A stretch of DNA of 16,418 nt from JAJFFW01 sp039187035 (GCA_039187035.1 JBCCZS010000052.1:1-16418); one strand, 5' to 3'. Positions 1 through 7,800 are shown, counted from the first letter of the stretch. Notes: a model not told the origin generated them from the letters alone. Translations and numbers: made by a program.

Positions 1-2
1 CG

Positions 3-947
3 CTGAGCCGGGGCGCGGGCGTCGACGTGTCGGCCGCGACGATCCGCAACGTTATGGCCGATCTCACCGAGCTCGGCCTGTTGAACGCCCCGCACGTGTC
101 CGCGGGCCGCGTGCCGACCGAGCTCGGCATGCGGTTGTTCGTCGACAGCCTGTTGCAACTCGGCGATTTGTCCGACGCCGAACGCGCGGCGATCGACGCG
201 GGCTCGGACGTTGACGCGGACACCGTGCTGGAGAGCGCCGCGGCGCGTCTTTCCGGCTTGACCCGCAGCGCGAGCCTCATCGTCGCCCAGAAGACCGAAG
301 CGCCGTTGCGCCAGATCGAGTTCATCGCGACGGCGCCCGGCGAAGCGTTGGTCGTCTTGGTTTTCGAAAACGGCGTCGTTGAAAACCGGGTGATGAGAAC
401 GCCGCCCGACCTGCCGCCCTCGTCGTTGACGACGGCGAGCAATTTCCTGTCCGCGCGGCTCGCCGGGCGCACGATATCCGAAGCGCGCGACGCGATCTTG
501 CAGGAACTCGCCGGCGAGCAAGCGGAATTGGACGCCTTGACGGCGCGGCTCGTCGCGGACGGCGTCGCCAGCGTGTCGGGCGGCGGCGCGCCGTCGCTCA
601 TCGTTCACGGCCGCGGCCGGCTTCTCGACGAAGCGACCGAACAGGATCTTGAGCGGGTGCGCATGCTGTTTGACGATTTGGAGCGCAAACAAGGGGTCAT
701 CGACATATTGAACGCCGCTATGGACGGCGAAGGCGTGAAGATCTTCATCGGATCGGAGAACCAATTGTTCTCCCTTTCCGGATCGTCCGTCATCGTCGCC
801 CCGTATCGCGACCGATCGAACGCGATTGTCGGCGTCCTCGGCGTCGTCGGCCCCACGCGCTTGAACTACGCGCGCGTCATCCCGATTGTCGATTACACGG
901 CCGAGGCGGTCACGCGCACGCTGGCCGACGCCGAGCGCGGCGGTTGA
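3..947 (+). CDS. hrcA: Heat-inducible transcription repressor HrcA (5'-truncated)
   Basis: HrcA represses heat-shock operons by binding CIRCE elements and is stabilised by GroEL. The frame is open from base 3 with no start codon of its own in view. The first visible residues, LSRGAGVDVSAATIRNVMAD, form the second half of the winged-helix domain. They run into the conserved 'ATIRNVMADL-ELGLL-APH-SAGR-PT-G-R-FVD' block. About 314 residues are visible against a family length near 350, so some 35-40 N-terminal residues lie before the window. A GTG at 27 could be mistaken for the start, but the DNA-binding domain continues upstream of it. The C-terminal dimerisation/GAF-like part is intact (IFIGSEN, VGVLGVVGPTRLNYARVIPIVDYTAE). 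grpE follows 120 bp later on the same strand, the usual alphaproteobacterial order. The promoter and any CIRCE lie outside the window. Confidence 0.96.
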   Translation: MSRGAGVDVSAATIRNVMADLTELGLLNAPHVSAGRVPTELGMRLFVDSLLQLGDLSDAERAAIDAGSDVDADTVLESAAARLSGLTRSASLIVAQKTEAPLRQIEFIATAPGEALVVLVFENGVVENRVMRTPPDLPPSSLTTASNFLSARLAGRTISEARDAILQELAGEQAELDALTARLVADGVASVSGGGAPSLIVHGRGRLLDEATEQDLERVRMLFDDLERKQGVIDILNAAMDGEGVKIFIGSENQLFSLSGSSVIVAPYRDRSNAIVGVLGVVGPTRLNYARVIPIVDYTAEAVTRTLADAERGG

Positions 948-1067
948 AATCGACCGGGGCGCGCCGTACATCCTGCCCGCTGAATTTTCGGCACAAACGC
1001 CGCGTTCGTTTGAGCCGCAATCGGCCCGGTCCCCGATAACAGCAGCCCAACGCGACGAGCGACTGTC

Positions 1068-1814
1068 ATGAGCGAAAACGATTATCCGGCGAACGAAGGC
1101 CAGGCCGCCCGCAACGCCCAAAACGACGCGGCGGGCGAGGGGCAAACCGACGAGGAGATCGCCGCCGAAATCGCCGCCGCCAACGCCGGCGAGCCCGCGC
1201 CCCAACCGACGCCGAAACCGACGCCGGAGCCCAACCCGGGCGGTCCCGCCGCCGCGATAGGCGGGGAGGCGGCCGAGTTTCTCGCCCTGCGCGAGGAGAA
1301 TGCGGCGCTCAAAGACCAAGTGCTGCGCCTCGCCGCGGACCTTGAGAACATGCGCCGACGCGCCGAGCGCGAGAAGGGCGACGCCGGCCGCTATGCGATC
1401 GCGAACTTCGCGCGCGACCTTTTGAGCGTTTCCGACAATTTCGAACGCGCGCTCGCCGCCGCGCCGGGCGAGGCCGCTGACCTCAAGCCCGAAGCCGTCG
1501 CCGGGCTTTTGACCGGCGTTCGCATGACCGAGAACGAGCTGCAGGCGGTCTTCCAGCGCCACGGCGTCAAACAAATCCAACCGAAGGGCGAGAAGTTCGA
1601 CCCCAATTTGCACCAGGCCGTCGCCCAGGCGCCGAGCGCAGACGTCCCCGCCGGCCGCGTCGCCGACGTCGCCCAGTCAGGCTTTGTAATCGGCGAGCGC
1701 GTTTTGCGGGCCGCGATGGTGGTGGTTTCGACCGGATCGCCGGCCGGGGCCGCCCCGCAAGCGCCCGACAATACCGGTGAAACGACCGGCGCGCGTCTCG
1801 ACAAAAAAGTCTGA
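1068..1814 (+). CDS. grpE: Nucleotide exchange factor GrpE
   Basis: GrpE releases ADP from DnaK in the cytoplasmic Hsp70 cycle. The protein has 248 residues, longer than the typical ~200. The excess lies in a low-complexity N-terminus of about 65 residues with a TPKPTPEPNP proline repeat. A coiled coil follows at about residues 70-110 (LREENAALKDQVLRLAADLENMRRRAERE). The conserved core is FARDLLSVSDNFERAL and then GVRMTENELQAVFQRHGVKQI. The C-terminal beta-domain signature is FDPNLHQAV, then GFVIGERVLRAAMVVV. The ATG at 1068 has only a weak Shine-Dalgarno (GACGAG), and no better start lies upstream. It probably shares a transcript with hrcA. dnaK is not in this window. Confidence 0.96.
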   Translation: MSENDYPANEGQAARNAQNDAAGEGQTDEEIAAEIAAANAGEPAPQPTPKPTPEPNPGGPAAAIGGEAAEFLALREENAALKDQVLRLAADLENMRRRAEREKGDAGRYAIANFARDLLSVSDNFERALAAAPGEAADLKPEAVAGLLTGVRMTENELQAVFQRHGVKQIQPKGEKFDPNLHQAVAQAPSADVPAGRVADVAQSGFVIGERVLRAAMVVVSTGSPAGAAPQAPDNTGETTGARLDKKV

Positions 1815-1925
1815 CGCCGCGCCGTTTCGGCGACCGTCGACCGGGTCGGCGCAGTCCTACCTTGGGGTATGGCTCGGCCCGGCTGGCAAAATAAACTTCA
1901 CAAAATCAACGATCTAAGCGTTCGC

Positions 1926-1960
1926 TTGGCCATTTCGTCGTGACGCGGCGTCATGGCCAA
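1926..1960. repeat. Nested inverted repeat downstream of grpE
   Basis: TTGGCCAT (1926-1933) and ATGGCCAA (1953-1960) are perfect 8-bp arms. Inside them TGACGC-G-GCGTCA (1941-1953) is a second perfect palindrome with a one-base centre. The two cannot be fully extended at once because base 1953 is shared. No T-tract follows, so this is not a classic intrinsic terminator. It may be an operator for the downstream ArsR regulator or a Rho-independent-like hairpin without a U-run. Confidence 0.45.
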
Positions 1961-1976
1961 AAGCCGGCGCCGACTG

Positions 1977-1988
1977 CGACTTTAGTCG
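1977..1988. repeat. Short palindrome CGACT-TT-AGTCG upstream of arsR
   Basis: A 5-bp inverted repeat with a two-base centre, with an extra copy of the half-site CGACT at 1971-1975. It lies 15 bases before the proposed -35 box. Size and position suit an operator half-site pair, but so short a repeat could arise by chance. Confidence 0.3.
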
Positions 1989-2002
1989 TATGCCTATTTA
2001 GC

Positions 2003-2032
2003 TTTACATCTTCAAATTTTTGCAGATATTAG
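2003..2032 (+). promoter_or_regulatory. Candidate sigma-70-type promoter for the arsR operon
   Basis: TTTACA at 2003-2008 matches the -35 consensus at five of six positions. TATTAG at 2027-2032 (18-base spacer) or GATATT at 2025-2030 (16-base spacer) could serve as the -10. The predicted start near 2038 gives a leader of about 93 bases before the ATG at 2131. The local AT-richness supports a promoter. The exact boxes are inferred. Confidence 0.4.
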
Positions 2033-2130
2033 GATGAGAAGCTGAGGCGACACGTCGCGGCGCCGGCGGTGATCCGATTGCGAAGTCGGGTTGGCCCAGG
2101 GCCGCGGTCGCCGCCGAAGAGACCGCACCT

Positions 2131-2493
2131 ATGCCGAGCCGCATCATCGTCGCCAGGGAACTCGCCGAGATCTACAAAGTGCTCTCGCACCCGGACCGCA
2201 TCCGTCTCATCGAGGAACTCCGCGCCGGGGAAGTCGACGTCAACACGCTGCATGAGCGGCTCGATTTGCCGGCCTCGCGCGTGTCGCAGCACCTCGCTTT
2301 GTTGCGCATCCACCGTCTCGTGGAAGAGCGCCGCGAGGGCCGCCACGTTTTTTATCACCTGACGCAACCCGCGCTCGCCGACTGGATCGTCGGCGGGCTG
2401 ACGTTCATCGAGGGACGGATGGTCGATCAATCCGATCATCGCCGCGACGTCGTCGAGGTGCGCAAGCTTTGGTCGACCGACGCGTCGGCCTGA
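2131..2493 (+). CDS. ArsR/SmtB-family winged-helix transcriptional regulator
   Basis: This is a 120-residue dimeric winged-helix repressor type. LAEIYKVLSHPDRIRLIEEL is the helix-1/2 signature of the family. DLPASRVSQHLALLRIHRLVEERREGR is the helix-turn-helix and wing, followed by HVFYHL. The protein has no cysteine at all, so the ELCVC-type thiol metal site of ArsR/SmtB sensors is absent. A histidine/aspartate site (for example DQSDHRRDV near the C-terminus) or a non-metal signal remains possible. GAAGAGA lies about 9 bases before the ATG. The gene is 81 bp upstream of the carbonic anhydrase on the same strand and probably controls it and the transporter. The effector is unknown. Confidence 0.9.
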   Translation: MPSRIIVARELAEIYKVLSHPDRIRLIEELRAGEVDVNTLHERLDLPASRVSQHLALLRIHRLVEERREGRHVFYHLTQPALADWIVGGLTFIEGRMVDQSDHRRDVVEVRKLWSTDASA

Positions 2494-2574
2494 CCGCCGC
2501 TCGCGCCGCGCATCGCCCTATCGCGCGGCCGCGACAACCCCCCGGCGCCGCCGGGTCGGAAAGGAGAACGGGCC

Positions 2575-3270
2575 ATGGACAGAATCGCCGCCGGCGTCGT
2601 GAAATTTCAGCGTAAAGAGTTCCCGAAACGCAAGGAGCTGTTCGAACAATTGGCGCGCGGACAAAGCCCGGAAGCGCTGTTCATCGCCTGCTCGGACAGT
2701 CGGGTCGATCCGAACCTCATCACCCAGACCGAACCGGGCGAGCTCTTCATCTGCCGCAACGCCGGCAATATCGTCCCGCCGCATACCAATCATACCGGCG
2801 CGATGACGGCCTCAATCGAGTTCGCCGTCGGCGCGTTGAACGTGCCGCATATCGTCGTGTGCGGGCACACTGAATGCGGGGCCATGAAGGGCGCGATGAA
2901 CCCGGAGGGTCTCGACGCGCTTCCCCATGTCAAAGAGTGGCTGAGCTACGCGCGCGCCGCGGCGCTGTCGGTAAAAGAGAACCACGGCCATCTCGACGAA
3001 AAAGGCCAGCTCGACGAATTGATCCGTCAGAACGTCATTCTGCAGATGCGCCATCTCGCGACGCACCCTTACGTCGCCGCGCGTCTCGCCGCCGGCAAAG
3101 TGCAGATCCACGGCTGGGTTTACGACATCGAAGACGGCGGCGTCACCGCCTATGACGAAGAAGCCGGCGAGTTCCTGCCGGTCGCCGAACGTTACCGCGA
3201 ACCGATCGCGCGGGTCATCGGCGTGCAGCACGATTGCGGCGCCGATCACCATGTGTGCGCTGCGGAATAG
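2575..3270 (+). CDS. Beta-class carbonic anhydrase
   Basis: It interconverts CO2 and bicarbonate in the cytoplasm. The 231-residue protein carries all hallmark residues of the beta class. Zinc ligands are Cys39 (in ACSDSR), His98 and Cys101 (in GHTECGAMK), and the Asp41/Arg43 dyad gates the active site. GELFICRNAGNIVPP and ASIEFAVGALNVPHIVVCGH follow the family pattern, and HGWVYDIEDG near the C-terminus is also typical. The start is fixed by a strong Shine-Dalgarno (AAGGAG, 2561-2566) eight bases before the ATG. The BicA-like transporter starts 30 bp downstream, so the two are almost certainly co-transcribed. Annotations as 'can' or 'cynT' would both be guesses, so no symbol is given. Confidence 0.97.
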   Translation: MDRIAAGVVKFQRKEFPKRKELFEQLARGQSPEALFIACSDSRVDPNLITQTEPGELFICRNAGNIVPPHTNHTGAMTASIEFAVGALNVPHIVVCGHTECGAMKGAMNPEGLDALPHVKEWLSYARAAALSVKENHGHLDEKGQLDELIRQNVILQMRHLATHPYVAARLAAGKVQIHGWVYDIEDGGVTAYDEEAGEFLPVAERYREPIARVIGVQHDCGADHHVCAAE

Positions 3271-3300
3271 GCGCCGGTACGGATGAAAGAGACGAGAACC

Positions 3301-4983
3301 ATGGCAAAATACTTCGATTTATCCAATGTACGCGGCGACGTCCTCGGCGGCCTGACGGCCGGCGTGGTCGCCTTGCCGTTGGCGCTGGCGTTCGGCGAGG
3401 CCTCCGGCGCGGGGCCCATCGCCGGCCTCTGGGGCGCGATTTTCGTTGGCTTCTTCGCCGCCCTCTTCGGCGGTACCGGCGCGCAGGTTTCCGGCCCGAC
3501 GGGACCGATGATCGTCGTCTTCGCCGGGGTTTACGCCTCGCTGTCCGGCGATCCGGCGCTCGTTTTCGCCGCGGTCGTCCTGGCGGGCCTGTTGCAGATC
3601 CTCATGGGGGTTTTGCGGCTCGGCCAATATATAAGGCTCGTTCCGTACCCGGTCGTCTCAGGCTTTATGAGCGGGATCGGGTTGATCATCATCTCGTTGC
3701 AAGTCTCGCGATTGTTCGGGCACGAACCGCTTGAGCCCGGCACCATCCCGGCGATCCAGGCGATCCCCGGGTCCGTCGCGGATCCTGTCTGGCCGGCGCT
3801 TATCGTCGGCGCGCTCTCGCTCGGCGTGTGTTTCTTCTGGCCGAAGTCGCTCGGCAAATGGATCCCCGGCGCGCTCGCCGCGCTCGTGATCGGGACGGTG
3901 GCGAGCCTCTTCGTCGGTTTGCCGAAAGAATTGACCTTGGGCGACATCCCGCAGGGGCTTCCGTCCTTCACGATGCCGGCGATCTCGGCCGACACGGCGG
4001 GCGTCATTATCGAGGCGGCCGTCATCTTGGCGCTCCTCGGCGCGATCGACAGTCTTTTGACCTCGCTCGTCGCCGACAGCATGACGGGCACGCGCCACAA
4101 ATCGAACGCCGAGCTCGTCGGCCAAGGCGTCGGCAACACCGTGGCCGGCCTCTTCGGGGCCATTCCCGGCGCCGGCGCGACGATGCGCACGGTCGTGAAC
4201 ATTCGCTCCGGCGGCGAGACCCGCATCTCCGGCATGACGCATTCGCTCGTGTTGATCGCGGCGGCGTTGCCGCTTGCGCCGCTCGCGGCGAGCATTCCGC
4301 ATGCGGTGCTCGCGGGCATTCTCGTCAAGGTCGGTTATGACATCATCGACTGGAGCTATCTGCGGCGCGCGCACCGGGGGCCCCGCTGGGATCTGGCGCT
4401 GATGGCGCTCGTCCTGGGGCTGACGGTGTTCGTCGATCTCATCACCGCGGTCGCCGCCGGCGTCGTCCTCGCCGCGCTCGCCTTCGTCAAACAGATTGCG
4501 GACATTCAACTCAAAGCCGCCGCGCAAGCCGACGCCCGCGTCGACGACCCGGCCGAGCGCAAACTGCTCGACGACGCGAACGGCGCGGTCGTCATGTTCG
4601 ACTTCGCCGGCGGGCCGCTCAGCTTCGGCGCGGCGGCCGATCTCGGCCACCATGTCCGCGACGGGGCGCAAGGCGGCGCGCGGGCGATCGTCCTCGACTT
4701 CACGCACGTGCCGTCGATCGACCTCTCGGCCGCCCGCGCGGTGGAGACGGTGGCCCGCAACGCGCATACGTCCAAAAAGCTCGTTTTCGTGTCGGGCATG
4801 AACGCGGACGTGGCGCGGGTGCTCGCCGGCCTCAACGCGGACACGCATCTGCCGGCCGACACGCGTTTTGCAAACCGCCGCGAAGCGCTGGAAGCGGCGC
4901 GCCGGGCGACGCAGGCCGAAGAGGACCGCGCGGACGACGCGCTCGCCCGAACGCCCAATACGGGGCTTGCGCCGGCGGAATAA
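3301..4983 (+). CDS. SulP-family transporter with STAS domain, BicA-like (predicted Na+/bicarbonate symporter)
   Basis: The protein has 560 residues. Residues 1 to about 415 form the SulP membrane domain, with hydrophobic helices throughout. A cytoplasmic STAS domain spans about 427-535 (NGAVVMFDFAGGPLSFG, DFTHVPSIDLSAARAVE), and an Ala/Glu-rich tail ends the protein. The membrane domain tracks cyanobacterial BicA (recalled from memory) block by block: RGDVLGGLTAGVVALPLALAFG, SGPTGPM, FMSGIG, LLTSLVADS, HKSN-EL-GQG-GN, GAGATMRTVVNI and KVGYDIIDWSYL-RAH. Asp250, Thr254 and Gly292-Ala293-Thr294 sit at a constant offset of 8 from the reported BicA Na+-site residues (Asp258, Thr262, Gly300-Thr302). 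I prefer the ATG at 3301, where the SulP N-terminus begins and AAGAGACGAG lies upstream. The in-frame ATG at 3283 is the alternative. Sulfate or another anion remains possible. Confidence 0.93.
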   Translation: MAKYFDLSNVRGDVLGGLTAGVVALPLALAFGEASGAGPIAGLWGAIFVGFFAALFGGTGAQVSGPTGPMIVVFAGVYASLSGDPALVFAAVVLAGLLQILMGVLRLGQYIRLVPYPVVSGFMSGIGLIIISLQVSRLFGHEPLEPGTIPAIQAIPGSVADPVWPALIVGALSLGVCFFWPKSLGKWIPGALAALVIGTVASLFVGLPKELTLGDIPQGLPSFTMPAISADTAGVIIEAAVILALLGAIDSLLTSLVADSMTGTRHKSNAELVGQGVGNTVAGLFGAIPGAGATMRTVVNIRSGGETRISGMTHSLVLIAAALPLAPLAASIPHAVLAGILVKVGYDIIDWSYLRRAHRGPRWDLALMALVLGLTVFVDLITAVAAGVVLAALAFVKQIADIQLKAAAQADARVDDPAERKLLDDANGAVVMFDFAGGPLSFGAAADLGHHVRDGAQGGARAIVLDFTHVPSIDLSAARAVETVARNAHTSKKLVFVSGMNADVARVLAGLNADTHLPADTRFANRREALEAARRATQAEEDRADDALARTPNTGLAPAE

Positions 4984-5024
4984 GCGCCGCCCGCCGCGAC
5001 GGGGCGTGCGGCCCTTGAAAAATC

Positions 5025-5066
5025 GCCGTTCGGTCAGATTTCTCCTGCTGGCCGAACGGCTTTTTT
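5025..5066 (+). terminator. Strong intrinsic terminator after the sulP-type gene
   Basis: The arms GCCGTTCGGTCAG (5025-5037) and CTGGCCGAACGGC (5048-5060) pair over 13 bp with one G-U. The loop is 10 bases and six T follow (5061-5066). A run of five A at 5018-5022 could let it work weakly in the other direction. It separates the arsR-carbonic anhydrase-transporter unit from the acyltransferase. Confidence 0.93.
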
Positions 5067-5138
5067 ATATGCGGCGTTTGATGGTATGCCGGCGCGCTAA
5101 TCTGTTCGCGCGTGAGAATTAAGCGGGGATCGCCGTAG

Positions 5139-6122
5139 GTGGACCAAAAGCTGGAGGCTCCGGAGACGACCTTGCCGCCCGCGGCGAGCGGCGCCGCATC
5201 GCAGCATGCGGCCGGCGACGCCGCGTCGGCGTCCGCGCCGGCCCCGAAGCCCGAAGCGCGGGCCAAGCGCGTCGCCGCGCCGCGCGAGAACGGCAAACAC
5301 ATCATCGAGGTCTTGATCGAGGAGCGGTGCGTCAATCTTCGCAAATCGCCCTTCTGGCCGCTGATGCGCACGGTCCTGTACCCGGTCCTCAAGAAAGGCG
5401 AGGCGGTGCGTATGGCGGAGGCCGTGGCGCCGATGACCGGGGCCGGCGTCATGGATCACGTCGCCCGCGTTCTTGATCTGGATATTCAGATCACGGGGCT
5501 TGAGAACATCCCCAAAGAGGGCCGGGTCCTCCTTGCGCCGACCCATCCGACCGGCATCGCCGACGGCGTTGCGGTATGGGACGCGTTGCGCGGCTGGCGC
5601 GACGACATGATGTTCTTCGCCAACCGCGACGCAATCCGGGCCGCGCCGCAGCTCGACGAGATCTTGATCCCCGTCGAGTGGGTGATGGAAAAGCGCACCC
5701 GCGAGCGTTCGCGCGAAACGTTGAAAGTGACGCGCGCGGCGTTCAAAGAAGAAAAGTGCGTGATTTTGTTTCCGTCCGGACGGCTCGCCTACATGGACGA
5801 CGACAAAGTCCTCACCGAGCAGGAATGGCAGAACTCGGTCGCGATTTTCGCCGGCAAATACAAAGCGCCGATCATCCCGGTGAATGTGCGGGCACGCAAT
5901 TCCTGGCTGTACTACTGGTTCTGGCGGCTGAACGACGAGTTGCGGGACATTACGCTGTTCCACGAGCTCTTGAACAAAAAGCGCAAGCGATTTGAGATCA
6001 CCGTCGGCAAGCCGATCCCGGTCGACGCCTTGAAAGGCGACCATGACGAGGTCGCGGCCGCCTTGCGCGCGCATGCGTTGAACGACGTGCCCGCCGGCAA
6101 GCCCTGGACGCCGTTGGGCTAG
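5139..6122 (+). CDS. PlsC/OlsB-like lysophospholipid or ornithine-lipid acyltransferase
   Basis: Acyltransferases of this superfamily move fatty acyl groups onto lysophosphatidate, lyso-ornithine lipid or similar acceptors at the inner membrane. The protein has 327 residues. Residues 1-50 are Ala/Pro-rich and poorly conserved. LEN-IPKEGRVLLAPTHPTGIADG carries block I with His136 and Asp142. That is HX5D spacing, as I recall for OlsB/hemolysin-type members, rather than the HX4D of classical PlsC. FPSGR at 211-215 replaces FPEGT as block III. APIIPVNVRARNS is block IV. No clear transmembrane helix is seen, so peripheral membrane binding is likely. The start is GTG at 5139 with a GCGGGGA Shine-Dalgarno about ten bases upstream. 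It follows a terminator and probably has its own promoter. It converges with pckA. Confidence 0.85.
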   Translation: MDQKLEAPETTLPPAASGAASQHAAGDAASASAPAPKPEARAKRVAAPRENGKHIIEVLIEERCVNLRKSPFWPLMRTVLYPVLKKGEAVRMAEAVAPMTGAGVMDHVARVLDLDIQITGLENIPKEGRVLLAPTHPTGIADGVAVWDALRGWRDDMMFFANRDAIRAAPQLDEILIPVEWVMEKRTRERSRETLKVTRAAFKEEKCVILFPSGRLAYMDDDKVLTEQEWQNSVAIFAGKYKAPIIPVNVRARNSWLYYWFWRLNDELRDITLFHELLNKKRKRFEITVGKPIPVDALKGDHDEVAAALRAHALNDVPAGKPWTPLG

Positions 6123-6210
6123 GCGCGCGGGCTGATCGCGGCCGTCCGCGGCGGTCCCTTCGGAACTGTTCCCGTCGAGCCCGCCGCCGCGTTGAACGGC
6201 CCGCCGGGTT

Positions 6211-7800
6211 TTAAGCTTTCGGCGCGGCCGCCTTGACGGCGTCGTCGACGAACGGTTCGAAGACGCGGAAGTTCTCCACGAACATGCCCGCCAGCTTGCC
6301 GGCTTGCGCGTCATAGGCCGTCGCGTCCGACCATGCCGCGCGGGGATCGAGCACGTTCGCGTCCACGCCCTCGGCGGCGCTCGGCACATCGAACCCGAAG
6401 ATCGGATCCTGGCGCATCGGCGCGTCGGCGAGGGAGCCGTTGAGCGCCGCGGTCAAAAGCGCGCGCGTTTCTTTGATCGGCATGCGCGATCCGACGCCGA
6501 AGGGCCCGCCGGTCCAGCCGGTGTTGACGAGCCAGCACGAGACGCCGTGCCGGTCGATGAGTTCGCCGAGGAGCCGGCCGTATTCGGACGGATGACGCGG
6601 CATGAAGGGCGCGCCGAAACATGTTGAGAACGTCGCCTGCGGTTCGTTTCCGAGGCCTTTCTCCGTCCCCGCCACTTTCGCCGTGTAACCCGACAAAAAC
6701 AGGTACATCGCCTGCGCCCGGTCGAGGCGGGCGATCGGCGGCATGACGCCGAACGCGTCGCACGTCAGCATAATGATGTTTTTCGGATGCGTCGTGCGGC
6801 CCGTTTCGCTGGCGTTCGGGATGTAGTGGATCGGGTAGGCGCCGCGGGAGTTTTCCGCAAGCGTCGCGTCGTCGAGATCGAGCGTGCGGGTTTCCTCGTC
6901 CATGACGACGTTTTCAAGAACCGTCGCGAAGCGCTGCGTCGTCGCATAGATTTCCGGTTCGGCTTCCGCCGACAGGCGGATCATCTTCGCGTAACAACCG
7001 CCTTCAAAGTTAAACAGGCCCTCGCCGCCCCAGCCGTGCTCGTCGTCGCCGATAAGGGTGCGTTCCGGGTCGGCCGAAAGCGTCGTCTTGCCCGTGCCGG
7101 AAAGCCCGAAGAAGATCGCCGGGTCTTCGCCTTGTCCGACGTTGACGGAGCAGTGCATCGGCATCACGCCGTCCGGCGGCAGCAAATAATTCAGGATGGT
7201 GAAGACGGATTTCTTCATTTCGCCGGCGTAAGACGTGCCGCCGATCAGCACCATGCGGCGCGCGAAATCGACCGCGATCACCGTTTTGGTGCGGCAGCCA
7301 TGGCGGTCGGGATTGGCTTCAAAGCCCGGCAGATCGACGATGATGAAATCCGGGTCCCCGCCGCGCTCGTCCATCGGCGGGCGCACGAGCAAATGCTGAA
7401 TGAAGAGGCTGTGCCAGGCGTACTCTGTAAAGACGCGGACATTGACGGCGCGGTTCGGATCGGCGCCGCCGCGCAGGTCTTGCGCAATCAATTCGCGGTC
7501 GGCGGCGTAGGCGAGCATGTCCTCGTGAAGCGCCGCGAACGCGTCCGCCTCCATCGATTTGTTGGCGTCCCACCAAATCGTATCTTCGGTCGTCTCGTCA
7601 CGGACGATGAATTTGTCCTGCGCCGAACGCCCGGTGTGCTCGCCGGTCTTAACGACGATCGCGCCGCCTTGCGCGACTTGGCCTTCGCCGCGCGCGAGCG
7701 CCAATTCATAAAGCGCCGAAGCGGTGAGGTTGCGCAGGCGGTTGGGCGCGGCGTCGTCGAAGGACGCGATGCGCCCGGCGGCGGGCGGCGTGGTGACCAT
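6211..7800 (-). CDS. pckA: Phosphoenolpyruvate carboxykinase (ATP)
   Basis: It converts oxaloacetate and ATP to phosphoenolpyruvate, ADP and CO2, the first step of gluconeogenesis, in the cytoplasm. The 529 residues match the usual ATP-type length. Visible motifs are KTGEHTGRSAQDKF (substrate-binding Arg58), the GGTSYAGEMKKS catalytic lysine region, and MPMHCSVN (His216, metal ligand). They are followed by the kinase-1a P-loop GLSGTGKT at 232-239 and the kinase-2 segment GDDEHGW at 251-257, then NFEGGCYAK. The adenine-binding/C-terminal lid region (TGWTGGPFGVGSRMPIKETRAL) is intact. A good Shine-Dalgarno (GGGAGAA) lies seven bases before the ATG at 7800. It is divergent from the mscS-type gene, with 188 bp between the two starts, and convergent with the acyltransferase (88 bp gap, no clear terminator). 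No operon partner is visible. Confidence 0.97.
   Translation of the reverse strand: MVTTPPAAGRIASFDDAAPNRLRNLTASALYELALARGEGQVAQGGAIVVKTGEHTGRSAQDKFIVRDETTEDTIWWDANKSMEADAFAALHEDMLAYAADRELIAQDLRGGADPNRAVNVRVFTEYAWHSLFIQHLLVRPPMDERGGDPDFIIVDLPGFEANPDRHGCRTKTVIAVDFARRMVLIGGTSYAGEMKKSVFTILNYLLPPDGVMPMHCSVNVGQGEDPAIFFGLSGTGKTTLSADPERTLIGDDEHGWGGEGLFNFEGGCYAKMIRLSAEAEPEIYATTQRFATVLENVVMDEETRTLDLDDATLAENSRGAYPIHYIPNASETGRTTHPKNIIMLTCDAFGVMPPIARLDRAQAMYLFLSGYTAKVAGTEKGLGNEPQATFSTCFGAPFMPRHPSEYGRLLGELIDRHGVSCWLVNTGWTGGPFGVGSRMPIKETRALLTAALNGSLADAPMRQDPIFGFDVPSAAEGVDANVLDPRAAWSDATAYDAQAGKLAGMFVENFRVFEPFVDDAVKAAAPKA

Larger units (their letters stand above)
1815..2130. other. Intergenic region grpE-arsR with inverted repeats and an AT-rich promoter zone
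   Basis: These 316 bases carry no convincing reading frame. The first ~110 bases resemble the GC-rich surroundings. Bases 1926-1988 hold several inverted repeats, annotated separately. Bases 1981-2035 are strikingly AT-rich for this window and probably contain the promoter of the arsR-carbonic anhydrase-sulP group. No tRNA or recognised riboswitch was seen. No intrinsic terminator with a T-tract follows grpE. Confidence 0.6.

Noticed and set aside
1..1067. CIRCE element (TTAGCACTC-N9-GAGTGCTAA) expected with hrcA
   Set aside because: Not found in the visible sequence; the hrcA promoter is outside the window. TTAGTGCTC at 15512 is only the XRE gene's stop region with no matching second arm.
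3658..4848. 396-codon open frame on the minus strand opposite the SulP-type gene
   Set aside because: Low-complexity Arg/Asp/His/Ala composition; the plus-strand SulP/STAS protein explains this DNA.
5097..6389. 430-codon open frame on the minus strand covering the acyltransferase and the pckA end
   Set aside because: It spans two real genes on both strands and has no family-like sequence.
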